Source: Thinopyrum elongatum
Lineage: Eukaryota; Streptophyta; Magnoliopsida; Poales; Poaceae
Length of the DNA: 64,000 nt
Direction: 5' to 3'
Assembly (NCBI GenBank): GCA_011799875.1
Contig: CM022302.1
Location: 102,798,237 to 102,862,236 of the forward strand
Shown: positions 1 to 11,837 of the stretch, piece after piece
Layout of the letters: each line of letters starts with the position of its first letter
Numbering within the stretch: the first letter of the stretch is position 1
Notes under the pieces: model-generated
Database searches by the model: none
What the model saw: only the letters and a program-made list of their open reading frames with translations
What the model was told of the DNA's origin: nothing
Program-made: the position numbers and the translations under genes

Positions 1-830
1 CTACCTTGGAGGTGCGCTTGAACATGTTGTTCTCCACCCTGGTAGCCCTTTCTTCCAAGCAGGAAGCCCACTCAAGCTCTGCATCAAGCCCCGGCAATTG
101 CCAATCGGCTGCAACCTCATAGGCATTACAATCTGGCGTCCACTTCAAAATCTGGTGCAGGGCGGCGTTGACGTTCAGCGGGACGACCCTTGCTGGCAAC
201 TTGAATGGCCCAAGGCTGCCGAACAGTTGTTCGCACAACCAACCATGGCCATAAACTAACAAAGTTGTTGGTGAGGCCTGGGTACATGCGCATCCTGTCC
301 CCTGCATCTCCGTACGGCCAGGCGAACCTGTCCCTCTTCTGCAGCGGCGCAATGCGGCGTCGGAGGAAGTTGGCCCCCACCTGTTTGATGGTTAGCCCGG
401 CAGCTTTAAGATGGGTGATCCTGTTTATTGCTAGGCGGAGCCTGTCGTCAGTAAGGCATGGCTCTCCCCAATCGATGCCGCGCACGACGCACTCCATCTG
501 CGCCTGACAGTAATCTGGAGCATCCACGTCCAGCATCCAGCACCAGTCCGCTCTCCATTCCTCCCACCTACCGCGCTGCTGACCAGGGAGGTAACCCCAA
601 GTTTCCCTCTTGCCCCGAGGGATCCAACTGATGTTCCCTAAACGGTGAGCCTTGTTCTCGACCCGCGGAACGAAGAAGTGCCTGAACAGATCAACATTGG
701 GGGCGACCCCGACGAAGATCTCGCACAAATGGGCAAATATCGCCATGCACGCCATTGCATTTGGCATAAAATCCAGGAGGTGGAATCCATATACTACCAT
801 CATCGCCTCAAAGAAATCCGAAAAGGGGGG
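1..830 (-). pseudogene. Distal part of an antisense Gypsy gene (PF04195-type), interrupted and running off the left edge
   Basis: On the minus strand, 830 down to about 260 encodes a protein resembling the 'putative gypsy-type transposase' domain found in cereal Gypsy elements: motifs such as VVYGFHLLDFMPNA and AIFAHLCEIFVGVAP match that family's aromatic and proline pattern. The frame shifts around 250-270, and family-like sequence then continues in another frame to position 1, so the gene is broken and partial. Its N-terminal part lies at 10004-10289, on the far side of the 9.2-kb Gypsy inserted at 830/831. The molecular function of this family is not established. The family assignment rests on pattern recognition without a search. 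Confidence 0.7.
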
Positions 831-1313
831 TGTCGGTGTCAAAACCGGCGGATCTCGGGTAGGGGGTCCCGAACTGTGCGTCTAAGGTCGATGGTAATAG
901 GAGACGGGGGACACGATGTTTTCCCAGGTTCGGGCCCTCTCTATGGAGGTAATACCCTACGTCCTGCTTGATTGATCTTGATGAATATGAGTATTACAAG
1001 AGTTGATCTACCACGAGATCGTAATGGCTAAAACCCTAGAAGTCTAGCCTATCTGATTATGATTGCGATTATCCTTGTCTCTACGGACTAAACCCTCCGG
1101 TTTATATAGACACCGGAGGGGGCTAGAGTTATACAAAGTCGGTTACAGAGAAAGGAATCTTCATATTCGAACACCAAGCTTGCCGTCCATGCTAAGGAGA
1201 GTCCCAGCCGGACACGGGAGAGAATCTTCTGTCTTGTATCTTCATGGCCCATCAGTCCGGCCCACATTACGTAGCCCGGACGCCCGAGGACCCCTTAATC
1301 CAGGACTCCCTCA
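831..1313 (-). repeat. 3' LTR of the non-autonomous Gypsy
   Basis: 483 bp and nearly identical to 9516-9998. On the minus strand it is preceded by TTCAGGGGCTAC (1314-1325), a purine-rich stretch suited to be the polypurine tract that primes plus-strand synthesis. Confidence 0.92.
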
Positions 1314-1814
1314 GTAGCCCCTGAACCAGGCTTCAATGACGATGTGTCCGGCGCGCAGATTGTCTTCGGCATTGCAAGGCGGGTTCCTCCTCTGAATACT
1401 CCAAAACAGACTTCGAGCGCAGAAAACATGTCCGGCTCTGCAAAACAATTACCACACACAACCGCAGAGAGTATAATATTTCACGAATCCAATCCGCTGA
1501 CAACTTTTTATAACGTGATGCCACGTTCCTTTAAGATGCGGTTTCCAGTGGCACGCCTTGTCACAGCAGAGATCATGTTCCTTTATTACGGGATTCTCAT
1601 CAATACGGGCGTGGGTAATCCAACCGTGCCATCTGCACGGCCCTTGGGAACAGGCGAGCTTTAAGGCGAGTGGGGAGGCGCTTGATATTCACTGCCTTTA
1701 TAAGGAGATAAGGATTCACCCCTTTCACCCACGCCTTCTCTTTCTCTGCCTCTCCATTCTCAAGCTCCAGCGCCCAAGTTCTCATCTTTTCCACCTCAAA
1801 GAAGCACTCCGACC

Positions 1815-4800
1815 ATGTCCGGATCTGGAGCGCAAGGCAAGTGGATGGCCTCCTCCGTCAAGGAGAAGGACATCACGAAGCTCCGGGAGGCGGGGTATTT
1901 GGCCAAGGAAATCGCCCATCGGCTTTCGGCCAAGGGACAGATCATCCCCACCCCCAAGCCTCGTGAGAGGGTGGTGTTCATCCCCCACTTCATCCGCGGG
2001 TTAGGGTTTCCCCTCCACCCTTTCGTCCGTGGACTCATGTTCTACTACGGGCTAGATTTTCATGATCTAGCCCCAAATTCTTTCCTCAACATCTCGGCAT
2101 TTATTGTCGTGTGTGAGGCTTTCCTCCGCATCCCACCCCAATTCGGACTATGGCTCAAGATCTTCAATGTGAAGCCGAAGGTGGTAGATGGTCAACACGC
2201 AGAGTGCGGAGGCGTCATGGTGAGCAAGATGCCCAACGTCACATGGCCCAAAGGTACCTTTGTGGAAACCGTCAAAGGGTGGCAACAACTGTGGTTCTAT
2301 ATCACAGAGCCCCGCGACGCTACCTGGGCCGCGGCTCCCGAATTCAAGTCCGGAGCCCCAATGCGGCTCACCTCCTGGCTAGAGAAGGGCCTGAATTGGT
2401 CGTCGTCGGACGAGCTGATAGCGCTGCAGGCGCGCATCCAGAGCATGGTAGACAAGAACATCAAGCTTGTCAATGTGATCCAGGTGATGCTAGTTCGCCG
2501 GATCCTTCCATGCCAAAGCCGGACTTGCCAACTGTGGGAGTTCGATCCGGCCGAGCACCAGACCATGCGACAGTTCTTCGGAACTACGCACGAAGACATC
2601 TGGAAGGTGCTTTTTAAGGCCAGCGAGAAATGACCGGAGACGACCGAGGACCACGGGCATGACCTGGCCCATCCTGCCAGTCTGGTAAGCTTTTCGTGCT
2701 TTCAAGGTGTATCCTTTACTTGCTTGCTCAGGGAAAATGCCTAAGCCTCCCTATTTATTTTTTCAGGTCTGGACGAAGAAGGCAGAGCGGATCAAGTGTC
2801 CGGCTCCGCTGCCTGAGGAACCAGCTATCCCGCTTCTGACGAAGGTGCTGGTCCCGGCGCCCTACCAGGCGCCGGAGAAGAAGGCCAAGAAAAAGGCCAA
2901 GGAGACCAGAAGTGGCCTCCGTCATAAGGGAACTTCGGATGCGACGTCCGAAGACGCCGAAACTCACTCCTCCGCCGCAGAGGACGACAAGGAGGAGGAG
3001 GAAAGCAACTCTCCCCTTGAGGGGGGGAAGGAAGAAAAGGGCGGCCTCCATGAATCTGGAGGCAGAGGCGTCCAAGAAGGGGAAGGTCTCCCTCGCGGAT
3101 AACTCCGCGTGGGATGTCGACAGCAGCCCAGAGCGGCGCCCCCGAGATAAGCCCCTGGCCGAATCGTGAGTACTCAAAGACCCTGACGCATTCATATATC
3201 CAGCCCCTTGTCTCCATAGTTTTAACATGTTGAATCATGTACTTGCAGTCCGGTTCATTCCGACCTCGAGCGATACTCCTCCTCGGGAAATTTGCTGGAC
3301 CCGAAGGTGATGGACAGCGGGTCCCTTCTGGCGGCCTCCTCTCCCAAGGCCATGGATGACACCGAGGTGTTGTCCCAAAGGATCCCAGGCCAGGGAGAGA
3401 TGCAGGAGGCCGTCAGCGTGGCGCCAGAGGCTGAAATCTCGGCCGCCGGACACATGGGGGAGCAAATCCCCATGGAGCCTGGCAATGGGGGCCAGGTCCA
3501 ATTCGGCCCCCAGCCGAATACGATCCCGGAGACCAATACGGCTCCAGAATCCGGCAAGCAGCCTCCTTCGAAAGAAGGGGGTGTGCCCATTTCGCCGGTG
3601 ACCTCTGTCCAACCAGAGGCACCGAACACCCTACTGGAAGCGCTGCGAAGTGCTTCCATTGTAGAGGAACACCGTGCCCTTATGGGTACGGTGATTGAGA
3701 AGATTCAGTCCGCGAAGAGCGGACTGACCGAAGCATGCACAAGCCTTCTAACAGGTTTTGAGGTATGAAAAGTAATTATGTAAAAAGAATATCACAGTAT
3801 AGACAGTAGCCCCTGAGACACTGTCCGGTGGTCGAAAAGAAAAGCCTGACAGAGGATCAAACAATTTTCGCAGGAGACTAACCATACATGTCTATGTGAA
3901 AAAGCAGGCGTCGCTGATGGCTGCGACCTCTCGTGCTGCCGAAGTCTCCAGACTGAAGCAGAGTCTGGAGCGGGCCGAGGAAGAACTCGGCCATGTGAAA
4001 AAGCAGCTGGAGGATAAGCAAGGTATGCCATGACCTTCTGTATATCAGAAAGGATAGATGATTTGCATTGACCATAGTGCCATGATATTTGTAGGAGCGA
4101 CGACTGAGGTGGAGGCCCTAAAAAAGGCGTTGGCCGAGGCCCAGAAGAGAGCGGCGGAGGAACAATCCGTCCGCGAAAAGAACGAGGCTAGGGTCAGTGA
4201 GGTCCAACAAGAGCTCCAGGACGCTCTAAAGAAGTGCGAGTCCTTGGAGCGCAAGATGACGGATCAAGAGTCCGAGCCTGCTAAGGCCCACCAAAGCACA
4301 CAAGAAGCCCGGGCTGAAGCCCAGGGCGCCCTCCAGGAAATCCAAGAGGCCAGGAAAATCGCGGCGGGTAAGGCCTTTATAATGCAAAGCAAATTTGTGA
4401 AGGAAATGTACCTCTTACTGACCCGGATTTGGAGTTCTCCAAGAGTGTTTGCGGATCTGCAGCGCAGCATTGCAGATGCTGTGGATTTCTTCCGAGCCGA
4501 AGAGGGGAGCTCAACGGAGAAGCTGTTCTGGTCGCAATACCTTGCGCCAGAGCATCCGGTGCCCCTTAGCGATCAGCTGAAACAGCTGACCGAACTGCAT
4601 AGGGCGGCCGAATTGGCCATGAAGGATTTGATAATCCGCTTATGGCCTGCTGAAGCCATAGCCCAAAGCTACTTCAGGCTCGTGAAGTGACTGGTTGCTG
4701 CCTGCCCTCGGCTTGATGCCATCAAGCGGTCGGTCTGCATCGAAGGTGCGCGGATGGCCTTCGCCCGTGTCAAGATACAGTGGGCTAAGATGAACGCCGT

Positions 4801-4926
4801 CAAGCTCGCGACCGAGGGACCGCCCGCGGGCAAGGAGCACCGCACGCCCGAGCAATATTTTGATGATGTCCTAGAGGGATCCCGCATTGTAGTGGAGCAG
4901 TGTGCAAAAGACATTATCTTTGGATG
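1815..4926 (+). pseudogene. Antisense multi-exon gene inside the Gypsy element (PF04195-type N-terminus, coiled-coil C-terminus)
   Basis: This gene reads opposite to gag-pro. Exon 1 (1815 to about 2684) encodes the 'gypsy-type transposase' domain: GLGFPLHPFVRGLMFYYGL, APNSFLNISAFIVVCEAFL and a WF-rich middle. GT...AG introns separate it from an acidic/lysine-rich exon (about 2766-3167), a Pro/Glu-rich exon (about 3250-3764), a short coiled-coil exon (about 3895-4022) and a long coiled-coil exon (about 4095-4926) rich in Ala, Glu and Lys heptads. TGA stops at 2631-2633 and 4688-4690 interrupt otherwise continuous frames, each where Trp (TGG) is plausible. A TATA-like TTTATAAG lies at about 1697. 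Function is unknown. The exon joints were placed by eye. Confidence 0.68.
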
Positions 4927-6120
4927 AATATGTTATCATGTCCTGCACAATAAAACGAAACTAATATGTAATATAACGTTAGTTGGTTGTATCAAGATTT
5001 TTCCTCCTGTGCGGCCGTTTTATTAAATCTGAGAGTTGGCCAGTCGTCGGCTTCAGCCCCCACGTAGGTAGTACGGGGGTGTTCGGGATAAAATCTAAAC
5101 ACTCTTTATCCAAAGTTTGGTCCTTGAAGGAGGTGTTTAGCGCAACGAACCAGGCACCCGGACTATGTGGCTTTATCACCCTCACTTTGCCATAGGAGTT
5201 TTATAGAAATTTAGGCGCAGCCCCTAGTATTCGTGAATCCGAACTAGGGTGCTGTAAACACCGGATAGGGTAAAGACCGATTCGTCGCATAATGCGGAAA
5301 AAATCGCAAAAGATTTGTAACCTCCGAAGAGCTGGCCGGCTCACGCCGCATCATGACAGTCAGTTTTCGGCTTTCTCTACTGAGGTGCTCATCCGGATGA
5401 ACCAGGGCACAATCGCAGTAGTTCGCCCTTTACTACCCTAGCCGATATAGCGGAACGTAAGGTAGTAAGCACAGGAGCCGGGCAACCCAACTATTGACCA
5501 AAGACATGATTCGGAGCCAATGCATATAATGCTAAATTCGGGGTGCCGGACTATACTATAAAAAGTGTTCGGACTTTATTGCCGTATTATGGGGCGCAAT
5601 AAAGCCCCTGGCAAATTTAGGCCGTACCAAAGTGTACGGGTGCAATGGATAAGATTATCAAGAAAAAAAAAGTAGTAAGCTAGTGCCGCAGAAGTTGGGC
5701 CGCGAACTGTTTCCATTACAAATTTATGGATACGTAAAAGCGTATAAGTAGTGCGATAAGCAACAGGACTATTTTACATGCCATGACCAAGGGAGAGCTG
5801 CGTGAGGGTCCTGAAAACAGGTAGAGTGACCGTCAAAAAGTCTTCCTAGAGATTCCCACATACCGCAATGCTTCTTGCTATCTTGGTGTATCTATCCTTC
5901 GAAAGGACCGATGATCAGGCCGTCTTGAGGGGCCTGTGGAAAACCTGAAAAGGATAAAAAAGAAAAAGTGAGAGTACATGTATCCAGGGGAGGTCGAGCC
6001 GTATTATGGACCACAATATAGTTATGCCTCCGTCTATGCCCATGGTATTTTAAGTGCGTAATTATGTACGCGTGGTACGTATGCCGCCATTTGGCCGGGA
6101 CGGAGACGGAGGCCGGATTG
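4927..6120. other. Non-coding interior of the Gypsy element
   Basis: This stretch lies between the 3' ends of gag-pro (minus) and the antisense gene (plus), where pol would be expected in an autonomous element. I see no reverse transcriptase, RNase H or integrase motif in any frame, only short open frames and AT-rich sequence. The two genes converge here. Confidence 0.7.
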
Positions 6121-9100
6121 CTAGTCTAACTCCTGACGAGCCGGACTGTTATGCTGCGGAGTAGTCCGGATCCGCTTGACAGTGTCCGGGAGTTTGGCCG
6201 CTGAATTAAGATTCTGCTTGGCAAGGCCGCTCTGTACTTCCGCTGCCAAGGCTGCGGTGTGCTCCTCAGTACGGAGGGAGCGCTCCGTGTTTGCATTAAC
6301 TGTTATGACACCGCTTGGACCCGGCATCTTGAGCTTGAGATAAGCATAGTGTGGTACCGCATTGAATCAAGCAAATGCGGTTCGTCCTAGCAGTGCATGA
6401 TAGCCGCTGCGGAAGGGGACGATATCGAAGATCAACTCTTCGCTTCTGAAGTTGTCCGGGGATCCGAAGATGACCTCTAGTGTGATTGAGCCCGTACAGT
6501 GGGGCTCTACACCTGGTATGATTCCTTTAAAGGTAGTTTTTGTGGGTTTGATCCTTGAGGGATCGATGCCCATTTTGCGCACTGTATCCTGATAGAGCAG
6601 GTTCAGGCTACTGCCGCCGTCCATGAGGACGCGCGTGAGATGGAATCCATCAATAATTGGATCGAGGACCAGTGCCGCTGAATCGCCATGACGAATACTG
6701 GTCGGATGGTCCCTGTGATCGAAGGTGATCGGGCAGGAAGACCATGGGTTGAACTTTGGGGCAACTGGCTCCATCGCGTAGACGTCCCTGAGCGCTCGTT
6801 TGCGCTCCCTTTTGGGGATATGAGTGGCGTATATCATGTTCACTGTTTTAACCTGGGAAGGGAACTTCTTCTACCCTCCTATGTTCGGCAGACGGGACTC
6901 CTCGTCATCGTCCTCGCTTTGCGACCCCTTCTCCTTGTGTTCGGCATTTAACTTGCCGGCCTGTTTAAAAACCCAACAGTCTCTGTTGGTATGATTGGCT
7001 GGTTTATCAGGGGTGCCGTGAATCTGGCATGGACGATCGAGTATGCGGTCCAAGCTGGATGAGCCCATATTGTTTCTTTTGTATGGCTTCTTCCGCTGGC
7101 CGGACTTGGAGCCACTGAAACCGGCGTTGACCGCCATGTCATCGGCAGTGCCACCATTGCTTTGGCGCTTGTGCCTACTGCGTCGGGGCTTGCCATTGCC
7201 ATTCTTGGCTTCAGAGGTACCAGCATCGCTTGCAGTGTTATTGCTACGAGCTAGCCAACTATCCTCGCCCGCACAAAAGCGGGTCATGAGTGCCGTGAGG
7301 GCTGCCATGGACTTCGGTTTTTCTTGGCCGAGGTGACGAGCGAGCCATTCGTCGTGGATGCTATGCTTAAAGGCCGCTAGGGCTTCGGCATCCGGACAGT
7401 CGACGATCTGGTTCTTTTTAGTTAGGAACCTAGTCCAGAATTTCCTGGCTGACTCTCCAGGCTGTTGAACTATGTGACTTAAGTCATCGGCATCCGAAGG
7501 TCGTACATATGTACCTTGGAAGTTGTCGCGGAAGGCGTCTTCCAAGTCCTCCCAGCTGCCAATAGAGTTTTCAGGCAGACTGTTTAACCAGTGCGGAGCT
7601 GGCCCCTTGAGTTTTAATGGGAGGTATTTGATGGTGTGAAGGTCATCACCGCGGGCCATATGAATATGGAGAAGAAAATCCTCAATCCATACCGCAGGAT
7701 CTGTTGTTCCATCATATGATTCGATATTTACGGGTTTAAACCCTTCTGGGAATTCGTGCTCCATTACTTCATCAGTGAAGCAGAGGGGGTGTGCGGCGCC
7801 TCTATATCGGGCCACGTCGCGACGTAGCTCAGATTGAGTTCGTCGGCAGTCTTCGGCCCGGGCGTGGTTATGTTTGTCACGTCTGGCTTGATAGCCGTCG
7901 TCGCGCGCCAGGGCATGCCCTCGCGATCCGTAGATTGATCTGGACTGACCTGCTCTATTGTCCAGGTCCTGCCGCAGGTCATATGTATGACCCCGGGCTG
8001 TTATGTCTTTGCTTTTGCGGTGAGGTAGTATGGGCTGGTGTTTGGCTTGAGTTGCCGCTTTGTCCCGGCCACGTGGTGGTCGGTCAGCCGCATTATGTGT
8101 TGATGGCATGGGCTTAAGTGCCTCGTCGTTGAATTGGGGTAGTAGTTTACGCCTCGGATAACTTTTAATGGGGCTCTTGAGTCCGTATTCCTCGGCTGCC
8201 AGGACATCAGTCCATCTGTCGTTGAGTAGATCTTGATCAGCTTGAAGCTGCTGCTGTTTCTTTTTCAGGCTCTTCGTAGTGGCTATTAGCCGGCGCTTAA
8301 AGCGCTCCTGCTCGACGGGTTCCTCAGGCACGATAAAGTCTTCGTCGCCGAGGCTCACCTCATCTTCGGAGGGTGGAAGATAGTTGCTGTCCTCCGAGTC
8401 TTCGTTTATGGCCTGTTCATCAGGGCTGGCTTGCCCATCTTCCCTATCGTCCTGTTCGAAAGTCGGCTCGACGGGATCTTCTTTGTCTTCGGCCTCATCC
8501 GGAGTATTGTTCTCTCTCGTGTCGGTATTGCTATCTTTTCCACGGCGTGATTTAGAGCGGCGCCGCTAACGTCGGCACTTTGGCCGTGTCTTAGGAGGTG
8601 TATCCTCGACTAGATCTTTCTTGTTATCGTCGTTATTCTCTTTGGGGGTATCCACCATGTACATGTCATACGAGGAGGTGGCTGTCTAGTGCCCAGTAAA
8701 CGGCGGGTTTTGGGCCTGCTCCTCTCCGGCATCGGCGTCCATACCGTCGATGTCTTCAGAGTCATAATCGAGCATGTCGGTTAAATCTTCGATAGTGGCA
8801 ATGAAGTGGGCGGTGGGTGGGAAGCGAAATTCTCCGTCCTCAGCCCCCAGTTCAAACCGGATATAGTTCGGCTGCGAGTCCCTCGCTAAGGAGAGGGTTT
8901 TTAATGAGTTAAGCACATCACCCAAAGGTGAGTGCCGGAAGATGTCCACGGAGCTGAACTCGACGATCGGCGCCCGATTGAACTCGACGGGCACGAACAC
9001 ACGCGGTTCGGAACCTGTTGCCGGAAACGAGTCCGAGGTTCCGGTGACACAGATCTCATTCGAAGTTGGGTCTGTGTGCGGCTCCAACGCCGCTGAGTCT

Positions 9101-9489
9101 GCGGCTTCCGTGGCGGGGTTGAGCTTCCCGTCCTCGGATGGCGCAATCTGCTCCGGATCTAGGGCCAGGGCAGTTACAGGAGCTATCTCCCGGGTATGGT
9201 CCGATGACAGATTTAGGTCATGTTCATCGCGGTGGCAGGGAGTGGCTGCTGCAATGGGCTCGAATCCGTCGAAGATCAAGTCTCCACGGATATCAGCAAC
9301 ATAGTTGAAGCTTCCAAACCTGACCTGATGGCCAGGGGCGTAGCTGTCGATCTGCTCTAGATGGCCAAGTGAGTTGGCCCGCAACATGAAGCCGCCGAAT
9401 ATGAAGATCTGGCCGGGGATAAAGACCTCCCTCAAGGCAGCATCGTTGTGGATGATTGATGGAGCCATCGAGTCTTCTAGCGACGACAC
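6121..9489 (-). pseudogene. Gypsy gag-protease polyprotein, one frame with several stops
   Basis: A single minus-strand frame runs from the ATG at 9489 to 6121. In order it contains an acidic leader region (9489-8686); a charged linker; a retrotransposon gag domain (about 7800-7200) with the block WIEDFLLHIHMARGDD and the WLNSLP block; a basic tail with a Cys/His motif (CQIHGTPDKPANHTNRDC); and an aspartic-protease-like segment with LMDGGSSLNLLY, where retroviral-type proteases usually have DT/SG. In-frame stops lie at 8686-8688, 8566-8568, just before 6871, and just before 6367. At least two fit C-to-T or G-to-A change of Gln or Trp codons. The frame ends at 6121 with no reverse transcriptase behind it. 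Gag would package element RNA; the product cannot be made intact from this copy. Confidence 0.85.
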
Positions 9490-9515
9490 AACGGAACTCT
9501 CAATGAAAGCACCAA

Positions 9516-9998
9516 TGTCGGTGTCAAAACCGGTGGATCTCGGGTAGGGGGTCCCGAACTGTGCGTCTAAGGTCGATGGTAACAGGAGACGAGGGACACG
9601 ATGTTTACCCAGGTTCGGGCCCTCTCTATGGAGGTAATACCCTACGTCATGCTTGATTGATCTTGATGAATATGAGTATTACAAGAGTTGATCTACCACG
9701 AGATCATAATGGCTAAAACCCTAGAAGTGTAGCCTGTCTGATTATGATTGCAATTATCCTTGTCTCTACGGACTAAACCCTCCAGTTTATATAGACACCG
9801 AAGGGGGCTAGGGTTATACAAAGTCGGTTACAGAGAAAGGAATCTTCATATTCGAACACCAAGCTTGCCGTCCACTCTAAGGAGAGTTCCAGCCGGACAC
9901 GGGAGAGAGTCTTCTGTCTTGTATCTTCATGGCCCATCAGTCCGGCCCACATTACGTAGCCCGGACGCCCGAGGACCCCTTAATCCAGGACTCCCTCA
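9516..9998 (-). repeat. 5' LTR of the non-autonomous Gypsy
   Basis: 483 bp, TG...CA, and the partner of 831-1313. In element (minus) orientation it starts TGAGGGAGTCCTGG and ends GGTTTTGACACCGACA. The sequence just inside it on the minus strand starts TTGGTGCTTTCATTGAGAG, where the primer-binding site should lie; I could not match it confidently to a specific tRNA. Confidence 0.92.
9786..9793 (-). promoter_or_regulatory. TATA box in the 5' LTR
   Basis: TATATAAA on the minus strand, in the element's own transcription direction; the same motif is at 1101-1108 in the 3' LTR. At 1101 it is flanked by a perfect palindrome (CTCCGG / CCGGAG) that has changed in both arms in the 5' LTR copy. Confidence 0.6.
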
Positions 9999-10003
9999 GG
10001 GGG

Positions 10004-10476
10004 CGCTAAGGCCGCAGAGGAAATACACGCAGAAAAAGTGGTATGAATTCGGCGGATCTTCCTCCCTCTCCGCCAAAACCGCGGGTGCGCCATGCCCTTT
10101 CAGGACTTCCCTCCCCCACATGTATGCATACCTCATGATCAGGGCATTGCTGTCCAAGCTTGATGGGAAGAAGACCACATCTTCTCGCCGCTTCCTGTCC
10201 AACTTTGTCGCTTTCTTCTTCTTCGCCTCCGCTGCGGCCTCCTTTGCGGTGGTTGCCCGCTTTCCCCTCATGGTGACTTTCTTTCCCATCCTTCAGAGCT
10301 GCAGAGGGGGATGGAAGAATGGATGAGGTGTTGGAGGCAAGTGTGGGCGAAGAAGCAGTCGCTTGGCTTGAAGAGGAAGATGATGGAGGGCGGAGCAGAT
10401 GCGAATGAGCAGTGCCCTTTCGCGTTTTTCCTTTTATGGGGAACGAACGTGGAGGAGGAGCGCGGCTCTTCACCAT
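10004..10476 (-). pseudogene. N-terminal part of the interrupted antisense Gypsy gene
   Basis: This is the proximal portion of the gene continued at 1-830. The frame read from an ATG at 10289 has a lysine/alanine-rich basic stretch (residues about 8-35), then a segment ending in FLCGLSAP exactly at the inserted LTR, which is where the family has its conserved 'F..F..GLS.P' block. A second frame opens from an ATG at 10476 and stops at 10006, so the true start is uncertain. The gene starts about 0.2-0.4 kb inside the 3' LTR at 10684 and reads inward, antisense to that LTR. Across the insertion the frame is off by one base in the G run. Confidence 0.6.
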
Positions 10477-10683
10477 TCTCTCTCAGGAAGTTACCATTTT
10501 ACATTAATTGCTACAGTCCCATGACCCCACGACCTACAGTAATTACGCGGAGTGGACGTTGAGTTGACTGGTCATCATAACAAACCGCTGCACGCGTACC
10601 ACTTCCTCGACACATGTCCGTGCACTGTTTGGGGCCTAACCCAACGTGCCCGGCAACACGTATGGCTCAGGCCCAGGGGCTTA

Positions 10684-11600
10684 TGTCGGGGTACACAGAC
10701 AGGGGTGTATGTTTCCCCTGACTTGTGCATGGACAGTAGGCCTCCACCCCGGCAACGCCGAGCTTCCAAGACAAGACCAAGCTAGTGAGATAGCTCTTTG
10801 AGAAATCAAAGGGTGGATCAAGAAGACCAAGACAAGACAAAGGAACAAGATATCACGAAGGAAAAACCTCCCTTGCTAGGAAGGTGAGCCTGGTGAGGTC
10901 GAGGCTTCACCAAAGTCAAGTCCAAAGATTTCCCTGACAGGCTTGCCGGGGCCGCCAAGGGCAAGTCACCCCGCCAAGACTCCACTGCTCCACCGCACAG
11001 CGACGCAAGTCACTTATCAGTGCGGTGTCGAGCCCCCAAGTGATTAAGTGGCTGTCATTTGGTACGTGGCAGCCATTTGGGAAGAAGATTCACCCTGCAT
11101 GACACCCGTCCAGAGGCGTGTCATGCAGACAGGCAAGAGGGTGGTTGAGCAGCGTGGCAGGTTTGCCGGGCTTCATCCTCAGCGTGACACCTAGCAGTGC
11201 ATTTAATGCACTTTGTCCTAACTGCCAGAGTTAGGTATGATAGCACTGTTAGCTATCTAATCAGTGTATAATGACTGATTTGCCACTGTGGTAACCCCTT
11301 AGCCTATAAAAGGAGGGCCATGGCGACCTAGAATAGGATTCGGACCCTTGTACACTCGTACGCGCCTAGCTGCTCTCCACGAGGCGACCTTGCTCGGCTT
11401 GAGCGCTGCATGTTCGTCGCGGTCCTCCATCCAATCCACCAAAGCAGGAGTAGGGTTTTACGCTTTGCAGCGGCCCGAACCTGTGTAAAAACCACCCGTG
11501 TCACCATTGCCGTGTTGCTCTATGGTCTCCGCTCTTTGTGCAACGTGCCCCTCCCCCTTGCCGAACCACAAGGGGCCGACGGCCCCATAGGTGTTCATGT
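10684..11600 (+). repeat. 3' LTR (truncated) of the outer Gypsy element
   Basis: It starts TGTCGGGGTACACAG directly after a purine-rich CAGGGGCTTA (about 10673-10683), a fitting polypurine tract. A plus-strand TATA box, TATAAAA, lies at 11305-11311, followed by a typical transcribed leader. The expected CCCCGACA-like right end is missing: the sequence passes into GC-rich CACTA-type sequence at about 11600, so the right edge is approximate. The interrupted minus-strand gene next to it is antisense to this LTR, the same layout as in the inserted element. Confidence 0.6.
11305..11311 (+). promoter_or_regulatory. TATA box of the outer Gypsy LTR
   Basis: CCTATAAAAGGAGGG in the middle of the LTR, in plus orientation. 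It fixes the orientation of the outer element. Confidence 0.55.
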
Positions 11601-11837
11601 TCTGCCATGACAGTCGGGGGCGGCGAGGACATCGAGGGCGTGGCCGTGCGTGGCGGCGTCGGGCTCGGGGAGAGGAGGCGCGGGCGGCCGGCGTCGGGGG
11701 AGGCGACGACGAGGCGCGGGGCGGCGGCGAGCTCCGATCCGGCAGCCTGGCGGTGTCGAGGTCTTCGGTGTCGTCGGGGGCAAACTGAAGTGTGTTTGCA
11801 AATTTCCAAATTGGCCGCTTATATACAAAACCCTTTA

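Larger units (their letters stand above)
831..9998 (-). mobile_element. Complete non-autonomous Gypsy LTR retrotransposon
   Basis: Two 483-bp direct repeats (831-1313 and 9516-9998) bound the element. Both begin TGTCGGTGTC and end GACTCCCTCA on the plus strand. GGGGG lies immediately outside each end (826-830 and 9999-10003), a 5-bp target-site duplication. gag-pro reads on the minus strand, so the element is minus-oriented and 9516-9998 is its 5' LTR. By eye I count about 16 mismatches between the LTRs (about 3.3%, mostly transitions). There is no reverse transcriptase, RNase H or integrase; the 3' half holds an antisense plus-strand gene. It must therefore move using another element's enzymes, if at all. 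It sits inside an antisense gene of another Gypsy element. Confidence 0.93.

Noticed and set aside
2150..2617. Second plus-strand ORF inside the antisense gene
   Set aside because: It is an alternative frame of exon 1, whose own frame carries the family motifs.
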